From positions 6,535,507 through 6,599,506 of the forward strand of contig NZ_BLWC01000001.1 of assembly GCF_013167895.1 (NCBI RefSeq): a stretch of DNA of 64,000 nucleotides, in the 5' to 3' direction. Under the pieces are notes generated by a model that was not told the origin of the DNA, did no database searches, and saw only the letters and a program-made list of their open reading frames with translations. Below, one piece after another: positions 1-8,184 of the stretch (the first letter of the stretch is position 1; every line of letters begins with the position of its first letter). The stretch comes from Streptomyces fulvorobeus (GTDB taxonomy: Bacteria; Actinomycetota; Actinomycetes; Streptomycetales; Streptomycetaceae). A program made the translations under genes and the position numbers.

Positions 1-2
1 AC

Positions 3-248
3 CGCGCCGAGCTGGTCCGCACCGCCATCGCACGCACCCGTGCTGCCACGGGCGCCGACGTCGCCCTGGCCGACGTCCTGCTCATCGGAGACACCCCCGC
101 CGACGTAGCCGCCGGACGCGCGGCCGGCGTTTCCGTACTGGCTGTCGCGACCGGTCGTACCTCGGCCGCGGAACTGGCTGACGCCGGGGCCACCGCCACG
201 GTCCGCGATCTGCAGGACGCCTCCCCGCTCCACGACCTGCTTCGCTGA
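3..248 (+). CDS. HAD-family hydrolase, C-terminal part (5' end outside window)
   Basis: The frame is open from the window edge to a TGA and gives 81 residues. It contains LLIGDTPADVAAGRAAG, the HAD motif IV region in which the Asp binds Mg2+, followed by VSVLAVATGRTSAAEL, the usual end of the Rossmann-like core. HAD phosphatases hydrolyse small phosphorylated metabolites or phosphonates in the cytoplasm. The catalytic DxD motif would lie upstream and is not visible, so the substrate cannot be inferred. Confidence 0.8.
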   Translation, partial: RAELVRTAIARTRAATGADVALADVLLIGDTPADVAAGRAAGVSVLAVATGRTSAAELADAGATATVRDLQDASPLHDLLR

Positions 249-258
249 CTGCGTCAAC

Positions 259-381
259 GAGCCCGGATGGCCCGGCTGGAGCTGCGTCATCGGCTGTGAC
301 GACGACCAGCCGGTCGGCTACGTCTACGGAGCGCCACTGCCCCAGGGGTCACGCTGGTGGGGCGGCCTGCTCACCCAGGTA
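259..381 (+). pseudogene. GNAT acetyltransferase fragment
   Basis: A short frame without its own start reads GWSCVIGCDDDQPVGYVYG followed by a Pro-Gln-Gly-Ser-Arg-Trp-Trp stretch. This matches the central beta-strand region of actinomycete GNAT N-acetyltransferases (V..DDGRPVGYVYG...WWGGLL). Neither the acetyl-CoA binding motif nor the C-terminal half follows, so it is a remnant. It lies 10 bp after the HAD stop codon, which marks the start of the decayed zone. Confidence 0.5.
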
Positions 382-383
382 AG

Positions 384-800
384 GTGCACGCATTTACTGC
401 GACAGGCTCTGATGGGGCGCCCCTCTCCGATATATGTCCGTTTGCCGTAGCAATACGAGAACCGGGCCGTAGCGGGCGCACGCGCACGCGCGGCCCGTCT
501 CTAGCAGGAGCGGGCCGCGCGTTGTAAGGAGCAGGAAATCGACCTGCAGGTGGGAGCGCACGCCGGGCGCGAGGCCGCCGAGCAGGAGGACCGCCCGAAC
601 TGGTAGTCGTGCCGGTCCGCGCGTCCTCTGCCGCGGGCCCGGATGAGACGGCGTTACTTGTTCGCGCAGTGGTGGCATCGGCCGGCGCACCGTGGCTTCC
701 GCGAGGCCGACGCCACCTCCCCTGGATCCGCAGGCGGGACAGCGCTTCCTACGTGCGGGAACAGGCTGCAAGGCCCTCAGTGCCGACTCCGCAGCAGCGG
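384..800. other. No recognisable gene
   Basis: Frames on both strands are open only because of the GC bias. Their translations are Arg/Pro/Ala-rich and show no family motif, signal peptide or convincing ribosome binding site. I see no hairpin or repeat of note. Confidence 0.4.
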
Positions 801-804
801 AACA

Positions 805-2088
805 TTACCGCCAGGTCTGGTACGGACTCTTCTGCGAGTGCGTACCGCAAGCGAAGGTGCGCAGCAGCGTGTGTACTGGCTGAATGTGATGGGGACGGCG
901 GGTATAGGGGGGTGTGACCTCGCGGCCACCTCCGAAGTGCGCGGTGCGGGCTTCGAGGGCCTGCGGACCGTCTGATGCGTAGATCGTCGCGGTGATCTGC
1001 TGGGTGCTGTCCAGGCGCAGATTCCGTTGTAGCTCCTGGACGATGGTCACGAAGTCACCGCAGGCTGCTGCGACCACGCGCTGAGAAACAGGTAGAGCAT
1101 CAACGACGCCGGCCTCTTGGGCGAAGCCGCGCTCCTCCTCGGAGGCGGGCCGCCATGACAGATTGGTCGCCAGGGTCACGGTGCCGTCATGGTGCAGCTC
1201 GACCATGGAGCTCCGGTCGTAGTCGATTTCCATGGTGCTGGAGATCCAGCGTCGCAGCCCCGGGCGGGGATTGATGAGCATGTCGCCCATGCCCGTCAAC
1301 GGTCCGGGAATCCGTCGCGCCGGCAGCTTGCTTCCTCGCTGCTCGGCGACGCCAAGAAGATGTCGAGCTTCGTCCCGGTTCAGCCGGGGCGCACCGTGCG
1401 GGTAGGGCCGGGTGGGACGTGCGACGGCGACGAGCCAGGCAGAGGGCTTGGCGGCGTGCGCGGTGATGGTTTTGTTGAGGAAGTCGGAGTGCTGGCGCAG
1501 CGCTTCCTCGGCACTGTCGGTGCGGGTAAAGCGGTCGCGGTAGGCACGTTCGATCTGGTGCTCCGCCATCCAGGCGGTGTGGTCTCGGCCGCGGTACGGC
1601 ACCGTGACCGCCTGTTGCTCTTTGTCCTTATCCGATCTGCCGTGGACGAGGTGCGGCGCCATCTCGCTGGCAGGGACATCCACGACCAGGAGAGCCGTCG
1701 CGCCGTCGGTCAGCCGAAACATGACCAGGTCTGGCAGGTAGGGGTGGACGTGGTTGCGGACCCACTGGGCGTACTGCCGGAGGTCCGCCTTTTCCGAGTC
1801 GATGCCGATGATTTCGTGGTTGTCAGCGACGCCGTAGATGAGCAGTCCACCACGTGTATTGGCCATCGCGCTGATGTCCTTGGCGAACTCGTTCCACTGA
1901 CCGTTTCTGGGCGGCTCGGGAAGGTCCCTCTTCCAGTCGAGGTCGTCGGACTCATCAAGGTGGTCCGCAGCGGCCCGGCTGACCATGTCGTAGGTGAGCG
2001 GGCCAGGGGCGGACCCCAAGTGCTGATGCAGTCTCGTCCAGGTGCGGGCCCGGCTCTGCGCGGCGACGGAAGTGTCCGCTATCCCCAT
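805..2088 (-). CDS. AlbA_2 (Schlafen AlbA-type) domain protein
   Basis: 427 residues. At about residues 45-75 it reads DLDWKRDLP...EFAKDISAMANTRGG, then LLIYGVADN. This is the signature of the AlbA_2/Schlafen-type putative nucleic-acid or ATP-binding domain (ExKRxLP ... ALANTxGGxLxxGV). The domain extends to about residue 165. The remaining ~260 residues are not recognised. Proteins with this domain are usually soluble and are linked to transcription control or phage defence, but no partner is evident here. The gene stands alone and divergent from the next gene. The last ~50 residues are Arg/Pro-rich and may reflect a decayed 3' end. Confidence 0.65.
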   Translation of the reverse strand: MGIADTSVAAQSRARTWTRLHQHLGSAPGPLTYDMVSRAAADHLDESDDLDWKRDLPEPPRNGQWNEFAKDISAMANTRGGLLIYGVADNHEIIGIDSEKADLRQYAQWVRNHVHPYLPDLVMFRLTDGATALLVVDVPASEMAPHLVHGRSDKDKEQQAVTVPYRGRDHTAWMAEHQIERAYRDRFTRTDSAEEALRQHSDFLNKTITAHAAKPSAWLVAVARPTRPYPHGAPRLNRDEARHLLGVAEQRGSKLPARRIPGPLTGMGDMLINPRPGLRRWISSTMEIDYDRSSMVELHHDGTVTLATNLSWRPASEEERGFAQEAGVVDALPVSQRVVAAACGDFVTIVQELQRNLRLDSTQQITATIYASDGPQALEARTAHFGGGREVTPPYTRRPHHIQPVHTLLRTFACGTHSQKSPYQTWR

Positions 2089-2324
2089 GATCGGTCCCCT
2101 TTGAGCGTCGGTCGAGGGCTCACTCCAAGACTGCTCGGTGACACCGCGGACACTTCCCAGGACCGGTCTGTCCGAAGACGCGGCAGCGGCAGTCCCAGTG
2201 CCTCGGCCGGACGAGACGGCGGGTCGCGGTCGGGACGCCCGGCGCGCACCTGACAGACCGTCCGCTCGTTGTCCGACACGAGGTCGTTTCAGGGCCAGCT
2301 GAGCTTCGGCGGTACGGTCCGCTC

Positions 2325-2864
2325 ATGAACTGGCCAGACGCGCGGTCGTGGGCCGCATCGTGGGATTGGGGAGACGCGCCCGCCTGGGCGGCGTTCGTGC
2401 TGGCGGCGATAGCCCTGTGGATCAGCATCAGAGCGCAGAAGGACGGGCGCCGTTCAGCGAACGCTGCCGTGGCCTCGGTCGAAGAGGCGCGGCTGTCCAG
2501 GGTCGCTTCGGAAAAGTCGGCTGCGGTGGCAGAGGAAACACTGGCCGATCAGCGCCGCGAAGCGGCAGAGCGGCGGGCCGCAGAAGAGGAAGCCAGCCGT
2601 CCTCGTCCTGCCTTCGCCATCGAGCGCCGCAACCGCAGCACGTTCTACCTCCGGAACATAGGGACGGGCAGGGCGACCGGCGTGGCGATCAGTGGCAGAG
2701 GGGGGCCGTACTCCATGAACCCCATTGCGGGCGTCGACCTGGCCCCTGCCGAAGCTGTGGAGTTCACCATGCTGGGCAGCGCTGGTCAGCCGATTCCCGG
2801 AACGCTGTACGTGACCTGGGACGGCCAAGAGGAGGAAATGCCCGTGGCCGTCCCGACTCTGTGA
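2325..2864 (+). CDS. Small membrane-anchored hypothetical protein
   Basis: 179 residues. An N-terminal segment (about 20-38, AAFVLAAIALWISIRAQ) forms a single membrane helix. It is followed by a strongly charged coiled-coil region rich in Ala, Glu and Arg (about 45-95) and then a beta-rich domain with FYLRNIGTGRATGVAISG. This TM plus coiled-coil plus beta-sandwich layout is common in actinomycete hypothetical proteins. The function is unknown, and neither neighbour suggests one. Confidence 0.6.
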   Translation: MNWPDARSWAASWDWGDAPAWAAFVLAAIALWISIRAQKDGRRSANAAVASVEEARLSRVASEKSAAVAEETLADQRREAAERRAAEEEASRPRPAFAIERRNRSTFYLRNIGTGRATGVAISGRGGPYSMNPIAGVDLAPAEAVEFTMLGSAGQPIPGTLYVTWDGQEEEMPVAVPTL

Positions 2865-2881
2865 GCTGCCAGCTGGTCTCG

Positions 2882-3252
2882 TCAGCCCTGGTTGCCCAGC
2901 GGCATCGAGCGGGCTGCCTGCTGAATCCGCAACGCAATCCGTGTTGCCGCGAGGAAGCGCCGGGCTGCGGCGCCCGTGAGGAGGCAGGCACTGGCCGAGG
3001 CCGGCCCTCGTTGAGGATGAAGCTTGCCTTGTGCGGCAGCGGCCGAGCCCATGCCGTGTCGTAGCAGTCGTGCCAGGGGGTGCGGTGGCCGGTCGGCGGG
3101 CACACCAGGTCGGCGAAGACGGTGGCCAGCAGGTGGTGGGTGGCATCCGAGTGGTGCCCGCCGAGTGCAATCTCGTACGGGTCGGGAAGCACGCGGCCAA
3201 TGAACCTGGCGGCATTGACACGGGTGTTGCGCACGTCGTCCTCCTGGGACAT
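2882..3252 (-). pseudogene. Hypothetical protein gene with frameshift
   Basis: The N-terminal part (MSQEDDVRNTRVNAARFIGR..., start at 3252) runs in one frame to FILNEGRPRP. The natural continuation, ASACLLTGAAARRFLAATRI to MPLGNQG and a stop, lies in another minus-strand frame. A single-base change near 3000 would rejoin them into about 123 residues. The family is not recognised. Either the gene is broken or there is a local sequence error. Confidence 0.5.
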
Positions 3253-3314
3253 TCGGGCCCCGCGCCCATCTGAAGCGTAAGGCACGGGGCCGTCAGCGCT
3301 CCCCCTGGTGGTTC

Positions 3315-3509
3315 TCAGAAGCCGACGACGCGACCGGGCCTCCTGCCGCTGTCGGGGCCTTCGAGGTCGCGAGCTGCCTTGCGCGCGTCGTCCATGAGGT
3401 GGCGGGCGCTGCTGCTCCCAGATGCGTTGACGCCGGCCGATTCGAGGGCGGAGGCAAGGTCGCGAAGGAACGGCATGTATCTCACGGACCTTCTCTGCAC
3501 CAACGACAC
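3315..3509 (-). CDS. Small hypothetical protein
   Basis: 64 residues: MPFLRDLASALESAGVNASG preceded by a short basic leader, ending RRPGRVVGF. The amphipathic, Ala/Leu-rich helical character looks protein-like, but no family is recognised. The start is uncertain, and an internal Met at residue 12 is equally plausible. Confidence 0.35.
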   Translation of the reverse strand: MSLVQRRSVRYMPFLRDLASALESAGVNASGSSSARHLMDDARKAARDLEGPDSGRRPGRVVGF

Positions 3510-3685
3510 GAGGCGAGGTCGGCCAGCCTTACGTGCTGAGTGTGGTCACGGGGCGCTGAAGCTCCAAGATGACCGCGGTTTCGGCTCCGGATTGGTCCTC
3601 GTACATGGTGATTACCTGGCCGGGCTAAAGGTGTCGCCACTGGGAAGCATCGGCAGGAGCGAGTCGTACCGTTGCTCGCTCACGG

Positions 3686-3850
3686 TCCACCACGCGGTCA
3701 GCCCGTACTCGGTGAACAGGGCCTCCGACCGGGCGCGGCGCTCCTGGTAGGGCAGGGTCAGCAGTTCCCCCCGTCCTGCTGCGACACGTCGAACGCGACG
3801 AAGTAGGCCGGCCGTCCGCGCGGCCAGGGCGACGGCGCTGCGGCTGAGGG
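3686..3850 (-). pseudogene. ATP-dependent DNA ligase fragment, frameshifted
   Basis: One minus frame gives PAYFVAFDVSQQDG. A one-base shift near 3770 continues as ELLTLPYQERRARSEALFTE and YGLTAW. Joined, they match the adenylation-domain segment (..FVAFDVLQQDG.ELL.LPYRERRARLEALF) of actinomycete LigD/Lig-type ATP-dependent ligases. Nothing of the nucleotide-binding Lys motif or the OB-fold remains, so it is a relic. It overlaps the end of the EamA fragment, which suggests several deletions. Confidence 0.55.
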
Positions 3851-3857
3851 CGATGGT

Positions 3858-4041
3858 GGTGCACGGTGAGGCAGCCGACGACCAGGGCGATGCCGGCCCA
3901 CCGCAACAGGGGCAGACGTTCACCGCGAACAAGCACGGCCAGTACGGCCGCGACAGTGGGTTCTCGCAGGGAGAGGGTGGTCGCGGTGCTCGCCGGAACG
4001 TGCGCCAGGCCCCAGCCGAACAGGCCGTAGCCGAGGAACAT
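3858..4041 (-). pseudogene. EamA-type transporter C-terminal fragment
   Basis: Reads MFLGYGLFGWGLAHVPASTA, then SLREPTVAAVLAVLVRGERL and WAGIALVVGCLTV. This is the last two membrane helices of a DMT/EamA exporter, including the conserved LxEPxxAxxxA stretch between helices. The first eight helices are absent, and the frame then runs into unrelated sequence, so no functional transporter can be made. Confidence 0.6.
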
Positions 4042-4130
4042 GGAGCCTGATCTCCGGCAGACGTGAGGGTGGCAGGAGCAGGGTCCGGAGTGGGCGCGGA
4101 GGATGCTGGAGTACGGGTTGCAGCGGTCCG

Positions 4131-4265
4131 TTAGCGGTTGTTGCCGAGGTAGAACAGCAGATAGAGGAAGCCCGAGAAGAGGTGGCCCGCGACCAGGTAG
4201 GCGAAGAGCCGGAGGACGAGCCCGCGGGGGAACCGGCCGTCGCCGCGTTCGGCTTCTGGTTCATC
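4131..4265 (-). pseudogene. DUF6126 small membrane protein, 5' end lost
   Basis: The C-terminal 44 residues read EPEAERGDGRFPRGLVLRLF then AYLVAGHLFSGFLYLLFYLG and end NNR. This is the usual actinomycete DUF6126 protein (one membrane helix, about 45 residues). There is no start codon in frame, because the upstream DNA changes to IS5 transposase sequence at about 4266. The gene was probably clipped by that insertion. Confidence 0.55.
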
Positions 4266-4269
4266 GCGT

Positions 4270-4866
4270 TGCTTGGTACGGATTTCCTGAGCTTGTCGAC
4301 CAACTGCACCGGATCTTGCTTGCCGAGCTGAACGCGGTCGGCCGCCTCGACTGGTCCAGGGCCTGCGTGGACGGCTCCCACATCCGGGCGAAAAAGGGGG
4401 AGCCGACACCGGTCCGTCGCCGGTCGACCGGCGGAAGACAGGCAGCAAACACCACCTGATCTGCGACGGGCACGGCACCCCGCTCAAAGTCATCACGACC
4501 GCGGTGAACGTCAACGACGTCACCCAGACCCTCGCCCTGGTCGACGGCATCCCGCCTGTCGCGGGCCGCCCCGGACGGCCTCGCCGCCGACCCGAAGTCC
4601 TGCTCGGCGACAAGGGCTACGACTCCAACCCGAACCGGGACGCGCTGCGCGAGCGCCGGATCCTGCCTGTCATCTCGCGTAAGGGATCACCCAACATCAA
4701 GGGCATCGGCAAGCTCCGCTACGTGGTGGAGCAGACCTTCGCCTTGCTCCACCACTTCAAACGCCTCGCCGTCCGCTGGGAACGCCGCACCGAACTCCAC
4801 GACGCCTTCGTCACCCTCGCCTGCAGCCTGATCTGCTACCGACGCCTCAAGAAGACCCACTCATGA
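4270..4866 (+). pseudogene. IS5-family transposase, 5' truncated and frameshifted
   Basis: The first frame gives FPELVDQLHRILLAELNAVG, then ACVDGSHIRAKKG with the first catalytic Asp. A frame change at the AAAAAGGGGG run near 4390-4400 continues as PVDRRKTGSKHHLICDGHG, NVNDVTQTLALVDGIPPVAG, LLGDKGYDS (second Asp) and VVEQTFALLHHFKRLAVRW (Glu region), ending at 4866. The N-terminal helix-turn-helix half is missing. Some IS5-group elements use programmed frameshifting at A/G runs, but with the 5' end gone this copy cannot be active. It abuts the DUF6126 fragment. Confidence 0.75.
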
Positions 4867-5187
4867 TCGTGTTACGAGCTCTAAGCACTCAAATCTGTGA
4901 CCGGGCGTGGTGGCCTCAGGAACCGGATCCATCAGCGACGAAATGAGGCCCTTGACATCTTCAGAGAGGGGCTGACGGAGACCGGTCGTTCGGATCCTGA
5001 CCCGGGCTTTTCCGGGGAGCAGTTGCCCGGTGTCCGTGGTGGCGGTAGACCATCTCGTCGGGGTGGCGGTCCATACGGACTTGACGCCAGGCAACATCGA
5101 ACGACACGGACACGGAGCTGCGTTGGCGGATACGTAAGGCATGCACGCAGGTGATGGGAGAGAGCATGATCCGCCACAGAAGGAGTC
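4867..5187. other. Intergenic, no gene recognised
   Basis: About 320 bp between the IS5 remnant and the stop codon of the minus-strand operon. Short open frames exist on both strands but none resembles a protein family. No clear terminator hairpin was found. Confidence 0.4.
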
Positions 5188-5877
5188 TCACGGATGTGCC
5201 CTCCGCGCAGCTGCCTCGCGCCGAGGGGCAATGAGAGCCTCAGGCAAGGTGCCACCGTTGAGAGCGGTGAGAGATTCTGTCAGCAGGATCAGAGCCTGTT
5301 TTTGCTTCTCCGGATCCTTGAAGCCTTGGCCCACCAGCTCCCACTGCTGCAGCAGGGGAAACCACCAGCGGTCACAGGAATTGATCAGACGGGCCAGGCG
5401 CTGGAGCTCACCTACTAACTCCTCGTCCAGTGCCCCCGTTGCTCGGCGTTCCATCTGGTCCAGGACGACGAGATCGGGACGGTCGTAGAGGTTCTTCTTG
5501 AGAAAACGCAGACGCCGAATGCGCTGCTCATCGGCCTGCTGCTGAGCGAGCAGATCGTGGGCAGCAGCAGGCAGTCCCAGCACCGCCCGCGCACTCAGCA
5601 GCCGGTAGTACGGGCTGGCGTGGGGGAGGCAGAGGGCTGCATTGACCTGATCCTGGGCAGCAGGCAGGTCGACCACCGGCTGGGCGGCCACTGCACGCAT
5701 CGCCGTCGCGTGGACATGAGCCCGCACGCTCTCCTCCACGTGGGGACCTGCGCCCCAGCGCGGACGCCACACGACGGTGTACACCGCGTCGAAGCAGACC
5801 CCCTCGCTCGCGCTGGGCAACAACCGAGGTTGGGCCGATGCGCTGGTGTGGGCAGCACGCTGCCACGGCCACCTCAT
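5188..5877 (-). CDS. Conserved tail protein of the cyclase/P-loop operon (band-7-like N-terminus?)
   Basis: 229 residues, last gene of the minus-strand operon. Its ATG overlaps the stop of the P-loop gene (TCAT on the plus strand at 5874-5877), which implies translational coupling. It begins MRWPWQRAAH, followed by a beta-rich segment, FDAVYTVVWRPRWG. An Ala/Gln-rich helical domain then runs to about residue 110, and a charged, probably coiled-coil C-terminus follows (QADEQRIRRLRFLKKNLYD). The basic-Trp start plus beta segment plus long helices resembles small SPFH/band-7-like proteins seen in actinomycete gene sets, but this is only a visual resemblance. A scaffold or partner role for the upstream proteins is inferred. 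Confidence 0.55.
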   Translation of the reverse strand: MRWPWQRAAHTSASAQPRLLPSASEGVCFDAVYTVVWRPRWGAGPHVEESVRAHVHATAMRAVAAQPVVDLPAAQDQVNAALCLPHASPYYRLLSARAVLGLPAAAHDLLAQQQADEQRIRRLRFLKKNLYDRPDLVVLDQMERRATGALDEELVGELQRLARLINSCDRWWFPLLQQWELVGQGFKDPEKQKQALILLTESLTALNGGTLPEALIAPRREAAARRAHP

Positions 5878-8123
5878 GCGCCGTCCTGCAGCGGAAAGAC
5901 AGGGTGCAGGCGGGGGTCCACGAGGTGGTGGTAGAAGTCGTCGGCCACGCTGGTGCCCTCGGCGGTGGAGATGCCACGCAACTCCCGCATGAGATTCATG
6001 CCGGCCTCGAACATGTTGTGGCCGCGCAGTGCCGGCAGGAGCTGGTCCCGCAGTCGGCCATAGGCCACGGGATCGGTGGTGCTGGCGCGAATCCATGTCG
6101 ACAGCCGAGGAATGATTTCCGCGACCGTACGCGGGTTGCCGAGCAGATCATGCACGGCACGCGACACGTCGATGTCCAGTGAAGACTGCGTCAGCAGCCA
6201 CGGGGCACCGTCGTCCTGGGCCGCCATCAGGGCCAGGAACGCCAGGCTCCCGCCCCGGGCGGAGCCCTTGCTCTGCTGCCACTCACGGACCTCGGATGTC
6301 AGACGTGCGGCGCCGACGGGTCGCTCAGCGAGGTCGGTATAGGCGGCCAGGACCAGTTCACGGGTGGCTCTCTCACCGGTGGTGTGTGCGATCCGGCGCA
6401 GACGCACCATGGCCCGTTTCGCCGTGGAAGGAGCGACGGTGGTGTCCTCCAGGATGCGCCGGCACAACACGATCACTGCCGGCGCGTACTCGTCCTGCTC
6501 CGCCCACCGGTAGAGCACCTCCCACGCCAGACGGCCGATGTGCTCGTTGCGCACCGCGCTTTCCATGACTGCGCCAAGCACCTCGGGCTTCTTGGCGCAC
6601 GCCGTCTTTCCCAGCGTGGTGAGGTAGCCCATCGTCCCGTGCCGCAGGGTGAGTTCGGCCAGCGCACTGACCGTCGGGTCCTCAAGGCTCGGCGTCTGCG
6701 CCGCTTCGACCAGCCAGGCCAGCAACGGCTCACGCATCGTGTCGTAGTTGTCCCAGACGTACTCCAGCACCGCACGCCCGTACGCGGGTCGATCAAAGAC
6801 CACCTTGTCCTGACCGTCTACACCGGCCCCCACGTCCAGGATGCGGCGGCGCAGTCCCCGACCGGCAAGGGCGCTGGGGGCCGCAGCGAACGCACCGCCT
6901 GCACCGGATGGGGCGGAGGTCTGACCGGCAGCCCGTGTCAGCAGTTCCTGCGCGCTGCGCGCGACATCGGGCATGGGCGCGGACTGCTGCACGGCGAGAG
7001 CCAGCAGCAGACAGCGGTCCTCCACCGTAAGTGAGGGGTTCCCATGGCTGTGCAAGCGCGTCATTTCGCCGAACAGAGCGTCGAGTTCGCTGCGCCAGTC
7101 GGTCAACGCCGCAGTAAGGCGGTCTTCCAGGCTCATCGGGGGCTGCTCACCGAGGTGGGCCGAGATTGGCGACTGCTCCAGATGGGAGTGCTCCTGCCAC
7201 ACCATCACGATGGTGTGAGCTGCGCGCTCGGCAGCGACAGCGGTCAGCCCCCGCAAGGACGCTTGCGCCTTGGAGTAGGACCGCAGAGCCGTGATCAGCC
7301 GCTCATAGCCATAAGCCTCCAGGTGCGCCTCGACCACCTTCTGAGCGTCGGGTGCCTCCCGCAGATGAACGACATGGACACCTTCACGCTTGCCCAGGCG
7401 GTGATCGCGCCACAGCTCCTGCGCCACGGTCAGCACCAGGTAGGAGCCGTTCGCACGAAGCTGAGAGGCGTGTGACGACAGCGCGTTCAGGAAGTCCGAG
7501 GACAGCTGGTCGTTCTCGGGGTGCTTGAGGTCGAGCTGGAAGGCATGCTCTTTCTCCAGCGGCAGCCGCCCCTTAGTGGGAGTGCTCCAGTCCGCATCCA
7601 GTTTGACGAGATCCACATGACTGGCGGTGTGTTGCGCCAGCAGCCGCAGGGCGAACGTTGTCGACCCGAACGAGCGCGGCGCCACGATGACAAGGACGGG
7701 TTGCTGCGGGCGGCCGCTGACGGTATCCAGTGCCTGGGTCCAGGCGGCGTCCCAGTGTGGGCCGCGGACGAACGGCTGATCGAGGAGCTGTCCGCGGTCG
7801 ATCTCGACGCCCTCGAGCACATCCCGTTTGTGCGTGTTCGTCTGCAGGTTCAGTTCCTCGACGACGTTGGCGACCACGCCGACCTCGCCGTGCAGGTGCG
7901 TGGACGCCCCGTCGATGCGCAGCAGGTTCGGCGCGTTGGGGTGCGGATCTACCAACCCGGCGGGCCCGGTCAGAGGCGCGCGAGAACGCTCATCCGGCGT
8001 GTCATGCGCCGGTTGGGGAGGCTGTCCCTCTGGGCGCCGCCTGCGCAACCAGCCACCTGGACCGGACTCATCTTCCGGTACTGAGGGCTGGGGCCATGAG
8101 GCATCGGAGGAGGTGTCGGACAT
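5874..8123 (-). CDS. Large STAND-like protein with degenerate P-loop
   Basis: 749 residues from the ATG at 8123, which has a CTGGAG ribosome-binding site. A longer upstream frame overlaps the cyclase gene and is rejected. After a Pro-rich leader (1-60) and a motif HLHGEVGVVANVVEELN, it shows VLVIVAPRSFGSTTFALRLL. This sits where a Walker A loop would be (GxxxxGK[ST]), but the Lys is absent. It continues with VDLVKLDADW and YLVLTVAQELW, then an all-helical, repeat-like C-terminal half (about 350-749). The order resembles STAND-type signalling proteins with an inactivated NTPase. It sits between the cyclase gene and the tail gene in one operon. The intact cyclase suggests that a nucleotide signal, rather than ATP turnover by this protein, drives the system (inference). 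Confidence 0.6.
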   Translation of the reverse strand: MSDTSSDASWPQPSVPEDESGPGGWLRRRRPEGQPPQPAHDTPDERSRAPLTGPAGLVDPHPNAPNLLRIDGASTHLHGEVGVVANVVEELNLQTNTHKRDVLEGVEIDRGQLLDQPFVRGPHWDAAWTQALDTVSGRPQQPVLVIVAPRSFGSTTFALRLLAQHTASHVDLVKLDADWSTPTKGRLPLEKEHAFQLDLKHPENDQLSSDFLNALSSHASQLRANGSYLVLTVAQELWRDHRLGKREGVHVVHLREAPDAQKVVEAHLEAYGYERLITALRSYSKAQASLRGLTAVAAERAAHTIVMVWQEHSHLEQSPISAHLGEQPPMSLEDRLTAALTDWRSELDALFGEMTRLHSHGNPSLTVEDRCLLLALAVQQSAPMPDVARSAQELLTRAAGQTSAPSGAGGAFAAAPSALAGRGLRRRILDVGAGVDGQDKVVFDRPAYGRAVLEYVWDNYDTMREPLLAWLVEAAQTPSLEDPTVSALAELTLRHGTMGYLTTLGKTACAKKPEVLGAVMESAVRNEHIGRLAWEVLYRWAEQDEYAPAVIVLCRRILEDTTVAPSTAKRAMVRLRRIAHTTGERATRELVLAAYTDLAERPVGAARLTSEVREWQQSKGSARGGSLAFLALMAAQDDGAPWLLTQSSLDIDVSRAVHDLLGNPRTVAEIIPRLSTWIRASTTDPVAYGRLRDQLLPALRGHNMFEAGMNLMRELRGISTAEGTSVADDFYHHLVDPRLHPVFPLQDGA

Positions 8124-8184
8124 GCGGGTACTCCAGGGTGAGGGGGACGCGAAAGTGCAAGAGGAGTACGAGAGGCGGACCGTC

